A stretch of 40,421 bases of DNA, from assembly GCA_905235815.1 (NCBI GenBank), contig CAJOMT010000002.1, positions 1 through 40,421 of the forward strand, written 5' to 3'. The position numbers and the translations under genes were made by a program. Below, piece after piece: positions 8,994-17,017 of the stretch; the first letter of the stretch is position 1; each line of letters opens with the position of its first letter. The notes under the pieces are model-generated. The model searched no databases and was not told where the DNA came from. It saw nothing but the letters and a program-made list of their open reading frames with translations. The stretch is from an uncultured Clostridia bacterium (GTDB lineage Bacteria > Bacillota > Clostridia > Christensenellales > Borkfalkiaceae).

Positions 8994-11108
8994 ATGTTGG
9001 AAAATCACAGGATTTTTAAGACCGAAATCGGAGGAAGGGAAGTATCGGTCGACGTAGGAAAGTATGCGCAACAAGCGAACGGCGCTTGTTTCATCAAGTG
9101 CGGAGAGACCGTCGTAATGGTAAACGTAACGATGGCGCCGACTCCGAGAGAGGGAATGGACTTTTTCCCGCTTTCGGTAGATTATGAGGAGAAAATGTAT
9201 GCGGTCGGAAAGATTCCGGGCGGATTTAAAAAGAGAGAGGGCAGAGCGAGCGACAAGGCGATACTTGTTTCCCGGTTGATAGATAGACCTATAAGGCCGC
9301 TATTCCCGAAGGGATTATTTAACGACGTAACGGTAGTTGCCACCGCCATTTCCGTAGATCCGGATATTGCGCCCGAACCGCTTGCAATGCTCGGAAGTTC
9401 GATAGCGCTCAGCATATCGGATATTCCGTGGGCAGGCCCGACAGGATCTGTCGTCGTCGGAATAGTGGACGGAGAATACGTTATCAATCCGACGCTCGAA
9501 CAAAAAGAGAGGAGCGTATTGGCGCTCAACCTTTCTGGAACGAAAGACGCTATAATGATGGTCGAGGCAGGAGCGAAAGAAATAGACGACGAGCAGATGG
9601 TAGGCGCTATTTTGTTCGGCCACGAAGAAATTAAAAAGCAATGCGCATTCATCGAACAGATAGTTGCGGAAGTCGGCAAACCCAAACTCGAAATGGATCT
9701 CTATCACGTTCCGGAAGACCTTGACGCAGACGTAAGGGCTTATGCGAGCGAAAAACTCGACTATGCACTCGATACTTTCGACAGAGAAGAAAGACAAGCC
9801 CGTCAAGATGAAGTCGAAAAAGACGTATTGGAGCATTTTGCCGAAAAATACGAGGGAATGGCGAGGGAATTAAAGGATTCTCTCTACTATATAACCAAAG
9901 AAAAAGTAAGAGCGAAGATAACGAATACGGGAGTTCGTCCGGACGGCAGAGCGCTTACGGAGATAAGACCTATATGGTGTGAATGCGGAATTCTTCCGAG
10001 AGTTCACGGCAGTGCGGTATTTACGAGAGGTCAGACTCAAGTAATGACAACTTGTACGCTCGGCACGGTTTCGGAAGTTCAGAAACTCGAAGGTCTCGAT
10101 AACGAAGAATCCAAGAGATATATGCACCATTACAATATGCCCGGTTATGCGTCGGGCGAGGCGAAGCCGCTCAGAAGCCCGGGCAGGAGAGAGATCGGAC
10201 ACGGCGCTTTGGCTGAAAGGGCGTTGGAGCCTGTAATTCCGTCGGAACTCGAGTTCCCGTATGCGATAAGGCTCGTTTCTGAAGTTTTGTCCTCTAACGG
10301 TTCTACCTCGCAAGCGTCGGTGTGCGGTTCGACGATGGCGCTTATGGACGCAGGCGTACCGATAGCAAGACCGGTTGCCGGTATTGCAATGGGACTTATA
10401 AAGGATACCGAGAGCGGAAAGATTTCCGTACTTTCGGATATTCAAGGCTTAGAAGATTTCCTCGGCGATATGGACTTTAAGGTTGCAGGTACCGTTAAAG
10501 GTATCACGGCAATACAAATGGATATAAAGATTAAGGGTATAAGCGAGGAGATTTTAAGAAAGGCAATAAGTCAGGCGAACGAGGGCAGACATTTCATTTT
10601 GAACAAGATGCTCGAATGTATCCCCGAACCGAGAAAAGAACTTTCGAAGTATGCTCCGAAGATAATTTCGTTTGAAATTTCTACCGATAAGATTAAAGAC
10701 GTTATCGGCAGCGGCGGCAAGACCATAAACAAGATAATAGACGAAACCGGAGTCAAGATAGATATCGACGACGACGGAAAAGTATTTATAGCGACTTACG
10801 GCGAAGATATGGCTATGGCTGAAAAGGCAAAAGCGATGATAATGGCGATAGCGAGAGATCCGGAAGTCGGAGATATGTTTATTACCACCGTTGTAAGGAT
10901 AAATTCCAAACTCGGCGCATTCTGCGAGATTGCTCCCGGAAAAGACGGAATGATTCACATTTCCAAGATGAGCCCAAAGAGAATAAATACCGTAGAAGAA
11001 GTTCTCTCTATCGGAGACAAGGTCAAAGTCGAGATTATCAAGATAAGCGAAAAGGGTATAGACCTTAAACTTCTCGAAAAAATCGACGATGCAGAATTGT
11101 CTGAATAA
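8994..11108 (+). CDS. pnp: Polyribonucleotide nucleotidyltransferase (PNPase)
   Basis: Phosphorolytic 3'-5' exoribonuclease central to mRNA turnover, acting as a ring-shaped trimer. The 704-residue product has the complete layout: first RNase PH-like domain, a helical linker, a second catalytic RNase PH domain (containing GRREIGHGALAERAL), a KH domain (IKDVIGSGGKTINKII, about 555-615) and a C-terminal S1 domain (GKDGMIHISKM). AAGGAG precedes ATG 8994. The gene follows rpsO as in most bacteria. Large open frames on the opposite strand inside it are antisense shadows. Confidence 0.97.
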   Translation: MLENHRIFKTEIGGREVSVDVGKYAQQANGACFIKCGETVVMVNVTMAPTPREGMDFFPLSVDYEEKMYAVGKIPGGFKKREGRASDKAILVSRLIDRPIRPLFPKGLFNDVTVVATAISVDPDIAPEPLAMLGSSIALSISDIPWAGPTGSVVVGIVDGEYVINPTLEQKERSVLALNLSGTKDAIMMVEAGAKEIDDEQMVGAILFGHEEIKKQCAFIEQIVAEVGKPKLEMDLYHVPEDLDADVRAYASEKLDYALDTFDREERQARQDEVEKDVLEHFAEKYEGMARELKDSLYYITKEKVRAKITNTGVRPDGRALTEIRPIWCECGILPRVHGSAVFTRGQTQVMTTCTLGTVSEVQKLEGLDNEESKRYMHHYNMPGYASGEAKPLRSPGRREIGHGALAERALEPVIPSELEFPYAIRLVSEVLSSNGSTSQASVCGSTMALMDAGVPIARPVAGIAMGLIKDTESGKISVLSDIQGLEDFLGDMDFKVAGTVKGITAIQMDIKIKGISEEILRKAISQANEGRHFILNKMLECIPEPRKELSKYAPKIISFEISTDKIKDVIGSGGKTINKIIDETGVKIDIDDDGKVFIATYGEDMAMAEKAKAMIMAIARDPEVGDMFITTVVRINSKLGAFCEIAPGKDGMIHISKMSPKRINTVEEVLSIGDKVKVEIIKISEKGIDLKLLEKIDDAELSE

Positions 11109-11112
11109 AGGA

Positions 11113-11139
11113 AAAAGGGACTGATTATCGGTCCCTTTT
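11113..11139 (+). terminator. Terminator after pnp
   Basis: AAAAGGGAC (11113-11121) and GTCCCTTTT (11131-11139) form a perfect 9-bp stem with a 9-nt loop and a T-rich end, 4 nt after the pnp stop codon. Confidence 0.75.
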
Positions 11140-11162
11140 ATTTAATATATTGGAGGTAAAAT

Positions 11163-11990
11163 ATGTACAAAAAGATACTAACCATACAAGATATTTCTTG
11201 CGTTGGGCAATGTTCTTTGACGGTTGCTCTGCCCATAATTTCCGCTTGCAAGATGGAAACGTGTATTTTGCCGTCCGCCGTTTTATCTACGCATACGGCA
11301 GGCTTTAAAGGTTTTACTTTTGCCGATTTAACGGATGAAATGCCAAAGATAGCGGATCATTGGAAACGTGAAAATATATCGTTTGCTGCGATTTACACCG
11401 GATATTTGGGAAGTCAAAAGCAAATCGATTATGTGAAAGACATTCGCAATAATTTACTTGAAGATGGCGGAAAGATGATAGTAGACCCCGCAATGGCGGA
11501 TAACGGAAAACTTTATCCTGCCTTCGATATGGAATTCGTAAAGTCTATGAGAACGCTTTGCGAGGGGGCGGATATAATACTTCCGAACATTACCGAGGCT
11601 TGTTTGATTGCGGACGTAGAGTATAAAGAAACCTACGATTACGAATATATAGACGGACTTTTGAAGAAATTGCACGATATCGGCGCCAAGAAGATCGTGC
11701 TTACCGGAGTCGGATACAAGCAAGGCAAAACGGGCGTTGCCGTATACGACGGCGAAAATCATTTATATTATGAGCACGACAAGATATCCAAGGGTTGTCA
11801 CGGAACGGGCGACGTATATGCGTCGGCGTTTGTCGGTGCGCTTTTAAACGGCAAAAGCGAATTCGACGCCGCCACGATTGCGGCTGATTTTACCGTCGAG
11901 TGCATTAAGAACACGATAGACGACGAAAGCCATTGGTACGGCGTCAAATTCGAAAAATGTCTTGAATATTTGATTGACAGAATAAAGTAA
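11163..11990 (+). CDS. Pyridoxamine/pyridoxal kinase (ribokinase family)
   Basis: Phosphorylates a B6 vitamer to feed pyridoxal phosphate salvage. The 275-residue protein opens with the highly characteristic TIQDISCVGQCSLTVALPI and STHTAGF segments of the clostridial pyridoxamine kinase group. It ends with the ribokinase-family signature GCHGTGDVYASAFVGALLNG, whose GTGD supplies the anion hole and catalytic aspartate. GGAGG sits 5 nt before ATG 11163. It stands alone between the pnp terminator and a convergent gene, with no other B6 gene near it. Preference among pyridoxal, pyridoxine and pyridoxamine cannot be read from sequence. Confidence 0.88.
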   Translation: MYKKILTIQDISCVGQCSLTVALPIISACKMETCILPSAVLSTHTAGFKGFTFADLTDEMPKIADHWKRENISFAAIYTGYLGSQKQIDYVKDIRNNLLEDGGKMIVDPAMADNGKLYPAFDMEFVKSMRTLCEGADIILPNITEACLIADVEYKETYDYEYIDGLLKKLHDIGAKKIVLTGVGYKQGKTGVAVYDGENHLYYEHDKISKGCHGTGDVYASAFVGALLNGKSEFDAATIAADFTVECIKNTIDDESHWYGVKFEKCLEYLIDRIK

Positions 11991-12003
11991 GAATAACTTA
12001 ATT

Positions 12004-12441
12004 TTAAAGCAATGCTTTTAAGCGCTTTTCGTAACATTCTTCGAGGTCTTTAAGTTCTTGTGCGAATTTAATGACCGCTTGCGGCGCTTCTTTGTTGGCG
12101 GTAATGAGCGAGCCGAGTTCGGTAATACCGGTTACGGTACCTTTAATCATCATTTCGGCGACGTGAGAACGAGAATCGTCCTTTATCGTATCCATTTTGA
12201 CCGCAGTATACATCATTGCTTTTTTCATCGGGTTGAGGTCTTTGGTTTCGATACCTCTTTCCTTCATATAAGCGGAGATAGAGGAGATGAATTTTTCATA
12301 GCCTTCGTATTCGTCGGCGAGTTCTTTTTTCATTTCTTCGTTATCCGTTTCGGGTTCGATATCCGAAATTGCTTGCAGACCTATATGCGCATTTTTGAAT
12401 ATAGCGGTTAAAAGTTCTTTTTCTGTTGATTTTTCGTCCAT
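12004..12441 (-). CDS. Ferritin-like four-helix protein of unknown function
   Basis: A 145-residue acidic, helix-rich protein with no signal peptide or membrane segment. The pattern of four amphipathic helices and the SRSHVAEMMIKGTVTGITEL segment resembles small uncharacterised clostridial proteins with a ferritin-like bundle. I do not see a full set of di-iron ligands, so metal binding is not claimed. The start at 12441 is chosen over an upstream in-frame codon because AGGAGTT lies directly before it; the longer frame would add an unlikely hydrophobic head. It converges with the B6 kinase (13 bp gap) and is divergent from rplU, sharing the regulatory region upstream of the L21 leader. Confidence 0.65.
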   Translation of the reverse strand: MDEKSTEKELLTAIFKNAHIGLQAISDIEPETDNEEMKKELADEYEGYEKFISSISAYMKERGIETKDLNPMKKAMMYTAVKMDTIKDDSRSHVAEMMIKGTVTGITELGSLITANKEAPQAVIKFAQELKDLEECYEKRLKALL

Positions 12442-12483
12442 AATAACTCCTGAATTCAATTTATAAAAATAGTATTGCCAAAA

Positions 12484-12502
12484 AATGCAAAACAATGCAA
12501 AA
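12484..12502 (+). repeat. Two 9-bp direct repeats upstream of the rplU promoter
   Basis: AATGCAAAA occurs at 12484-12492 and again at 12494-12502, a spacing of exactly 10 bp (about one helical turn). It ends 4 bp before the -35 box. This could be an UP-like element or a regulator site shared with the divergent gene; chance in AT-rich DNA is also possible. Confidence 0.4.
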
Positions 12503-12506
12503 ATAT

Positions 12507-12535
12507 TTGACAAATAAAAACGAAAGTGTTATACT
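12507..12535 (+). promoter_or_regulatory. Strong promoter for rplU-rpmA
   Basis: A consensus TTGACA (12507-12512), a 17-bp spacer, and TATACT (12530-12535) preceded by TG at 12527-12528 (extended -10). The predicted start near 12542 coincides with the beginning of the L21 leader. Confidence 0.85.
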
Positions 12536-12540
12536 AATTC

Positions 12541-12611
12541 GGCAAGTACCGCTCGGGAAGGGCAAAAGTTGCCTTTTAAGGCACCCCGAATAATTATCCC
12601 GGCGAGGAGGT
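12541..12611 (+). ncRNA. Ribosomal protein L21 leader (cis-regulatory RNA)
   Basis: The roughly 70-nt leader between the promoter and rplU has clear self-complementarity. CTCGGG (12552-12557) can pair with CCC plus GAG at 12598-12606, which would draw in part of the GAGGAGG ribosome site. GGCAA at 12541-12545 and again at 12561-12565 are both complementary to TTGCC at 12569-12573, so two structures compete. An L21 leader that mediates autoregulation is known in Firmicutes; assignment here rests on position and pairing, not on a covariance model. Confidence 0.65.
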
Positions 12612-12615
12612 CTAT

Positions 12616-12924
12616 ATGTACGCAATTATGGAAAACGGCAGTAAGCAGTACAAAGTGACCGTAGGCGACGAAGTTCAACTCGAACTCATACACGCCGCAG
12701 TTGGCGAGAAGGTGGATTTTCCCGTACTTCTCATATCCGACGAAAACGGAATCAAGGTCGCAGACGACGCAAAGGCTTACAAGGTAACCGCCGAAGTGTT
12801 GGAGCACGATAAGGCTAAAAAGATTATCGTATTCAAATACAAGGCAAAGAAAAATGAAAGAAAAAAGAAAGGGCATAGACAACCTTTTACCAAAGTTAAG
12901 ATTGTCGATATCGCATTGGCTTAA
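12616..12924 (+). CDS. rplU: 50S ribosomal protein L21
   Basis: Binds 23S rRNA in the large subunit. The 102-residue protein shows the family features MYAIMENGSKQYKV at the N terminus and the basic KKGHRQPFTKVKI segment near the C terminus. GGAGG lies 5 nt before ATG 12616, and the ribosome site may be masked by the leader structure. rpmA follows after 15 nt. In many Firmicutes a small cysteine protease gene, prp, sits between rplU and rpmA; it is not here. Confidence 0.97.
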   Translation: MYAIMENGSKQYKVTVGDEVQLELIHAAVGEKVDFPVLLISDENGIKVADDAKAYKVTAEVLEHDKAKKIIVFKYKAKKNERKKKGHRQPFTKVKIVDIALA

Positions 12925-12939
12925 AGGAGGGCTTAAATT

Positions 12940-13212
12940 ATGTTGTTGATCAGATTATTTGCACATAAGAAAGGTGTCGGAAGCACGAGAAACGGCAGAG
13001 ACAGCAAAGCAAAAAGGCTCGGCGTTAAGCGTTCTGACGGTCAAGCGGTTTTGGCGGGAAATATTCTCGTAAGACAGAGAGGAACGAAGTTCCACCCCGG
13101 CAACAACGTGGGCATCGGCAGCGACGATACTTTATACGCTTTGACTGACGGAGTTGTCAAGTTCGAGAGACTCGGCAAGGACAAAAAACAAGTTAGCGTT
13201 TACGCAAAATAA
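12940..13212 (+). CDS. rpmA: 50S ribosomal protein L27 with cleavable-type leader
   Basis: L27 lies at the peptidyl transferase centre through its flexible N terminus. The 90-residue protein begins MLLIRLFAHKKGVGSTRNGRDS. In Firmicutes a short leader ending FF or LF before Ala is removed by the protease Prp to expose the functional AHKKG end. Here the leader is only seven residues (MLLIRLF), about two or three shorter than common clostridial versions. AGGAGG lies 9 nt before ATG 12940. No prp gene is adjacent, so cleavage needs a Prp encoded elsewhere. Identity is certain; processing is inferred. Confidence 0.96.
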   Translation: MLLIRLFAHKKGVGSTRNGRDSKAKRLGVKRSDGQAVLAGNILVRQRGTKFHPGNNVGIGSDDTLYALTDGVVKFERLGKDKKQVSVYAK

Positions 13213-13217
13213 TTTAT

Positions 13218-13255
13218 AAGCGGAAACCCATTCGGTGTGTTTCCGCTTGATTTTT
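13218..13255 (+). terminator. Terminator after rpmA
   Basis: AAGCGGAAAC (13218-13227) pairs perfectly with GTTTCCGCTT (13239-13248) over an 11-nt loop, followed by GATTTTT. It ends the L21-L27 transcript and lies 5 nt before the next ATG, so the glycosylase gene depends on read-through or a weak promoter. Confidence 0.8.
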
Positions 13256-13260
13256 ACTCT

Positions 13261-14079
13261 ATGAAAAAATTGATATACGACAGCGAATTTTTTGATATAA
13301 AAGACACTTTGGAGTGCGGTCAGATATTCAGATTTAAGCCTTTTAAGGACGGGTATTTGATTTTTTCGCTCGGCAATGCGTGTTATGCTTATAAAAGCGG
13401 CGACAAAACCGTGGTCGAAACTGACGACGAGGAGTATTTTTATAAATTTTTCGACCTCGGCGAAGACTATTCTCGAATTTTCGGGTATGCAATGCAGTGC
13501 GATTTCGACGTTGTAAAGAAATCCGCTTCCGCCGGCAAGGGGATAAGAATACTCAGACAAGATCCCGAAGAAATGCTCTATTCGTTTATAATTTCCCAAA
13601 ATAACAATATTCCGAGAATTAAAGGAATAATCGAGAAAACTTGTTCGGCTCTCGGCGACAGGAAAGAATTTATGGGCGAAGAGTATTACGCATTTCCGAG
13701 CAGTGAAAAATTAGCGGAAAAGGACGAGAAATTTTATTCGGAATTAGGGTACGGCTATCGTGCGGGATATATGACGGCGGTTTCGAAAGCGATGACGGAG
13801 GGGTTTAAAATAGACGATTCGCTTCCTACCGCAATGCTCAAAGCGAAACTTTTGACGCTCAAAGGCGTGGGGCCGAAAGTTGCCGATTGTATATCGCTTT
13901 TCGGGTATCACCGAACTGACAGTTTTCCCGTGGACACGTGGATAGAAAAACTTTACGTCGAGGACTTCGGCGGAACGGAGAAAGACAGAAAAAAGATAAC
14001 GGAATATTTTCAGAATCTTTTCGGGGAATATTCGGGTTACGTACAGCAATACGTGTTTTTCTACAAGCGAGGCAATTAA
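13261..14079 (+). CDS. OGG1-type 8-oxoguanine DNA glycosylase/lyase
   Basis: Base-excision repair enzyme of the HhH-GPD superfamily. The N-terminal LECGQIFRF resembles the OGG1 opening. The hairpin-helix-hairpin reads LKGVGPKVADCI with candidate catalytic lysine K206, and the aspartate of the PVDTW motif is D225. The 19-residue spacing equals that between Lys249 and Asp268 of human OGG1, arguing for a bifunctional 8-oxoguanine glycosylase/AP lyase. The start is ATG 13261 (272 residues). The in-frame GTG at 13237 lies in the stem of the rpmA terminator and is rejected. No Shine-Dalgarno is visible. Substrate is inferred from family. Confidence 0.85.
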   Translation: MKKLIYDSEFFDIKDTLECGQIFRFKPFKDGYLIFSLGNACYAYKSGDKTVVETDDEEYFYKFFDLGEDYSRIFGYAMQCDFDVVKKSASAGKGIRILRQDPEEMLYSFIISQNNNIPRIKGIIEKTCSALGDRKEFMGEEYYAFPSSEKLAEKDEKFYSELGYGYRAGYMTAVSKAMTEGFKIDDSLPTAMLKAKLLTLKGVGPKVADCISLFGYHRTDSFPVDTWIEKLYVEDFGGTEKDRKKITEYFQNLFGEYSGYVQQYVFFYKRGN

Positions 14080-14176
14080 AAGCGGGCGGAATTTTCCGAA
14101 AGGGAGATTTCGCCCTTAAAATTACATTTTTATAGCAAATTTTAACAAAAAAAAGGGTTTTGCAAAAATTTTGTAG

Positions 14177-14182
14177 TATAAT
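14177..14182 (+). promoter_or_regulatory. Perfect -10 box very close to the dgt start
   Basis: TATAAT at 14177-14182 ends 10 nt before ATG 14193. Initiation would be expected at about 14188-14190, giving a leader of only a few bases. No good -35 at the correct spacing is visible (TTGCAA at 14160 is only 11 bp away). Confidence 0.45.
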
Positions 14183-14192
14183 ATATATAGAT

Positions 14193-15191
14193 ATGAAAGA
14201 AACGACTTTTTTAAAGGAAAATGAATTTTTTTCGCCGTTTGCCACGAAATCTGCCGAAACCAAGGGCAGACTAAAAGAGGAAGAACCTTGTGATATGCGC
14301 ACGGAATTTCAGCGCGACAGGGATAGGATAATTTATTCCAAGTCGTTCAGGCGCTTAAAGAATAAGACGCAAGTTTTCTTTTCTCCGGACGGCGACCACT
14401 ATATGACGAGGCTGACGCATACGTTGGACGTGGCGCAGATAGCGCGTTCCATATCGCGTTGCCTTGATTTAAACGAGGATCTGTGCGAGGCGATAGCGCT
14501 CGGTCACGATTTAGGACATACTCCGTTCGGGCATGCGGGCGAAAGGATATTGAATAAACTTAATCCGAACGGCTTTGAACACAATCGTCAATCTTTAAGA
14601 GTCGTAGACGTTTTGGAAGACGACGGCAAGGGGTTGAACTTAACTTTCGAGGTGCGAGACGGAATTTTAGAGCATAAAAAGAGCGGTCACCCATCTACTT
14701 TGGAGGGGAAGGTCGTATCGCTTTCGGATAGGATAGCTTACGTAAATCACGATATAGACGACGCACTGCGCGCAGGGATTTTGACGATTGAAGATTTCCC
14801 CAAGGCAGATATGGAAATTTTGGGCAAGAACACGAGCGAGCGCATAAACACGATGATAAAGTCCATATATAATTTTTCGGCAGGTAAAGACGTTGTCGAT
14901 ATGGAACAAGACGTTAAAACTGCGACTGAAAACTTAAGAGATTTTATGTTTAAGTACGTGTATTTGACGCCGTTTGCGAGGTCGGAAGAAGAAAGGGCGA
15001 GCGAAATGATCAGCGCTCTATACGGATATTTTAAGAAAAATCCGGACAAGCTGCCGCAGTTTTATAAAGATTTAATGAGTAGTTGCGATATAGACACCGT
15101 CGTTTCGGACTACATATCGGGTATGACGGACAGATACGCCGTATATATTTTCGAACAGATATTTGTACCAAAGAATTTTTTTGTAAGATAG
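14193..15191 (+). CDS. dgt: Deoxyguanosinetriphosphate triphosphohydrolase-like HD protein
   Basis: Hydrolyses dNTPs to deoxynucleosides and triphosphate, affecting nucleotide pools for replication. The 332-residue product matches the clostridial dGTPase-like group: FFSPFATKSAETKGR, then RTEFQRDRDRIIYSKSFRRL and TQVFFSPDGDHYMTRLTHTL. HD-domain metal ligands appear at H76, H105-D106 (HDLGHTPFGH) and in LSDRIAYVNHD. ATG 14193 gives the expected N terminus; the in-frame TTG at 14160 is rejected. No ribosome site precedes it. The stop is followed after one base by the dnaG ATG, the usual dgt-dnaG-rpoD order. Substrate range of this subgroup is not certain. Confidence 0.9.
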   Translation: MKETTFLKENEFFSPFATKSAETKGRLKEEEPCDMRTEFQRDRDRIIYSKSFRRLKNKTQVFFSPDGDHYMTRLTHTLDVAQIARSISRCLDLNEDLCEAIALGHDLGHTPFGHAGERILNKLNPNGFEHNRQSLRVVDVLEDDGKGLNLTFEVRDGILEHKKSGHPSTLEGKVVSLSDRIAYVNHDIDDALRAGILTIEDFPKADMEILGKNTSERINTMIKSIYNFSAGKDVVDMEQDVKTATENLRDFMFKYVYLTPFARSEEERASEMISALYGYFKKNPDKLPQFYKDLMSSCDIDTVVSDYISGMTDRYAVYIFEQIFVPKNFFVR

Positions 15192-15192
15192 A

Positions 15193-16974
15193 ATGTTAAG
15201 CGACGCATTTATCGAGGAGATAAAACAAAAGAATAATATCGTAGACGTAGTCGGTAAATACTGCACCTTAAAAAAGCGAGGAAGCAGTCATTGGGCGTGC
15301 TGTCCATTGCCGAACCATTCGGAGCGTACTCCGTCGTTTTCGGTAAACGAACCCGGTCAATTCTATAAATGTTTCGGGTGCGGCAGAGGCGGAAACGTAA
15401 TAACTTTTATAATGACGATGGAAAATCTCGACTTTGTCGGGGCGGTGAAACTGCTTGCCGAGCAGTCGGGAATAGCGATGCCGGACGACGATAGGGGAAG
15501 CGAGCAGATAAAAAAAGACCGAAGCGATAGGGATAGATTATTGTCCTTGATGAAATCGACTGCGCTGTTTTATGCACATAATCTTATGGCAGACGGAGCG
15601 GACAAGCATAGAGAATATTTGCTTGAAAGAGGTTTTGATACGGCTACGGTTGCGACGTTCGGGATAGGTGCGTCTTTGGATTTTGACGGGCTTCCAAAGC
15701 ATTTAAGGGAACAAGGCTATACCGACGAGGAGATGATAAAGTGCGGCGTATGCGCTAATTACGAAAGGGGCGGCAGAAAAAATATAGGCGACGCTCTCTA
15801 CGGCAGACTTATTATTCCCATAATAAACAATATGGGTAACGTCATAGCGTTCGGTGGCAGACTTCTCGAAAAAAAGCCGAATTTTGCCAAGTATAAAAAT
15901 ACGCAAGAAACGGTATTGTTTATAAAGAACAGAACATTATATAATTTAAATAATTTAAAAAAAGAAAAGGCGAAAGGTAATTTATCGTCCGTAATAATGG
16001 TAGAAGGCTATATGGACGCAATTTCGCTGTATAGAAGCGGTTTCAAAAACGTGGTCGCCTCAATGGGTACGTCGCTAACAGTCGAGCAGGCTCGTATGTT
16101 AAAGAGGTATACCGATACGGTACTGATAAGTTATGACGGCGACGGCGCAGGGCAGAAGGCTACGATAAGAGGACTTGAAATATTAAAGGCAGAGGGGCTG
16201 GAAGTAAAGGTAGTAAATCTTCCTGACGGGCTGGACCCCGACGACGTTATAAATAAGTACGGGGCGGAAAAATACGGCGAACTATTGGAAGAAAGTATTC
16301 CTCTCGTCGATTTTAAACTCTTTAACCTGTCTGAATCTTACGATCTTAAAGACGTATCTCAACGCCGAAAATATATATCGGAAGCGATAAAGATAATATC
16401 GGCGAGCGACTCGGAGAGCGAGCGAGAAGATTTACTAAAAAAACTCAGTCGAGAGACGAGTACTACATACGAGTCTTTAAAGCGCGATATGGACAAGCAG
16501 ATAACAGGCGAGACGGCGCCGACTGTCATAGACAGCTTAGTTGGCGGCGAAAGGGCGGGCGGAACGGTAAACGCCGAGAGGTTTATACTTTGCGCAATGT
16601 TATTTTCAAAGCGGTATGCGGAAAATTTCGACGTGTTTTCGATAAATTATTCTTCGCCGACAAGGGAGAAGATAGCGGATATAATATCGAGTTACAGAGA
16701 ACAGAGCAAGGAAATTTTTCCGGCGACCGTAGCGGCTTTAATGGCAGAGGACGAACTTGCCGAGTATGAAGCGGTGCTGTCATCGGGAGATAACGTGTTC
16801 GGAAGCAGCGCCGAAACCAAGTTTTTTGAAGATTGTAAAACTTTGCTCGAAAAGGAAAAATTAAAAGAGGACTTAAAAGCGCTCAATTCGCTTTTCAAAG
16901 ATGAAACTGATACCGAAAAGCGCAAGGATATAGCAAAACTGATTGCGGAACTCACCGCTAAATTGAGAAAATAG
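15193..16974 (+). CDS. dnaG: DNA primase
   Basis: Synthesises RNA primers for replication, working with the replicative helicase. The 593-residue protein has an N-terminal CHC2 zinc domain (C37, H42, C60, C63), a TOPRIM core (VEGYMDAISLYRSGF, SYDGDGAGQKA and the DPDD motif), and a helical C-terminal helicase-binding region. The zinc motif reads CPLPNH, so Cys and His are four residues apart rather than the two of the common CPFH form; the rest of the spacing (H-X17-CX2C) is normal. The start lies one base after the dgt stop with little Shine-Dalgarno, indicating translational coupling. Confidence 0.95.
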   Translation: MLSDAFIEEIKQKNNIVDVVGKYCTLKKRGSSHWACCPLPNHSERTPSFSVNEPGQFYKCFGCGRGGNVITFIMTMENLDFVGAVKLLAEQSGIAMPDDDRGSEQIKKDRSDRDRLLSLMKSTALFYAHNLMADGADKHREYLLERGFDTATVATFGIGASLDFDGLPKHLREQGYTDEEMIKCGVCANYERGGRKNIGDALYGRLIIPIINNMGNVIAFGGRLLEKKPNFAKYKNTQETVLFIKNRTLYNLNNLKKEKAKGNLSSVIMVEGYMDAISLYRSGFKNVVASMGTSLTVEQARMLKRYTDTVLISYDGDGAGQKATIRGLEILKAEGLEVKVVNLPDGLDPDDVINKYGAEKYGELLEESIPLVDFKLFNLSESYDLKDVSQRRKYISEAIKIISASDSESEREDLLKKLSRETSTTYESLKRDMDKQITGETAPTVIDSLVGGERAGGTVNAERFILCAMLFSKRYAENFDVFSINYSSPTREKIADIISSYREQSKEIFPATVAALMAEDELAEYEAVLSSGDNVFGSSAETKFFEDCKTLLEKEKLKEDLKALNSLFKDETDTEKRKDIAKLIAELTAKLRK

Positions 16975-17017
16975 AACAGCCAAAGCATTATTTGTTTCGG
17001 CTAACGGAGGAAGAACA

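Noticed and set aside
9315..10445. Two long minus-strand frames (173 and 191 residues) inside pnp
   Set aside because: Fully antisense to the catalytic domains of PNPase and rich in Arg/Tyr/Ser as expected from reverse-frame translation.
12004..12020. Small hairpin between the B6 kinase and the convergent gene as a terminator
   Set aside because: The stem is only five AT-rich pairs and lies in the coding end of the convergent gene.
13237..13260. GTG 13237 as start of the DNA glycosylase
   Set aside because: The codon lies in the stem of the rpmA terminator; the family N terminus fits ATG 13261.
14085..14120. Hairpin after the glycosylase gene as a terminator
   Set aside because: Only about five consecutive pairs with mismatches and no T run directly after it.
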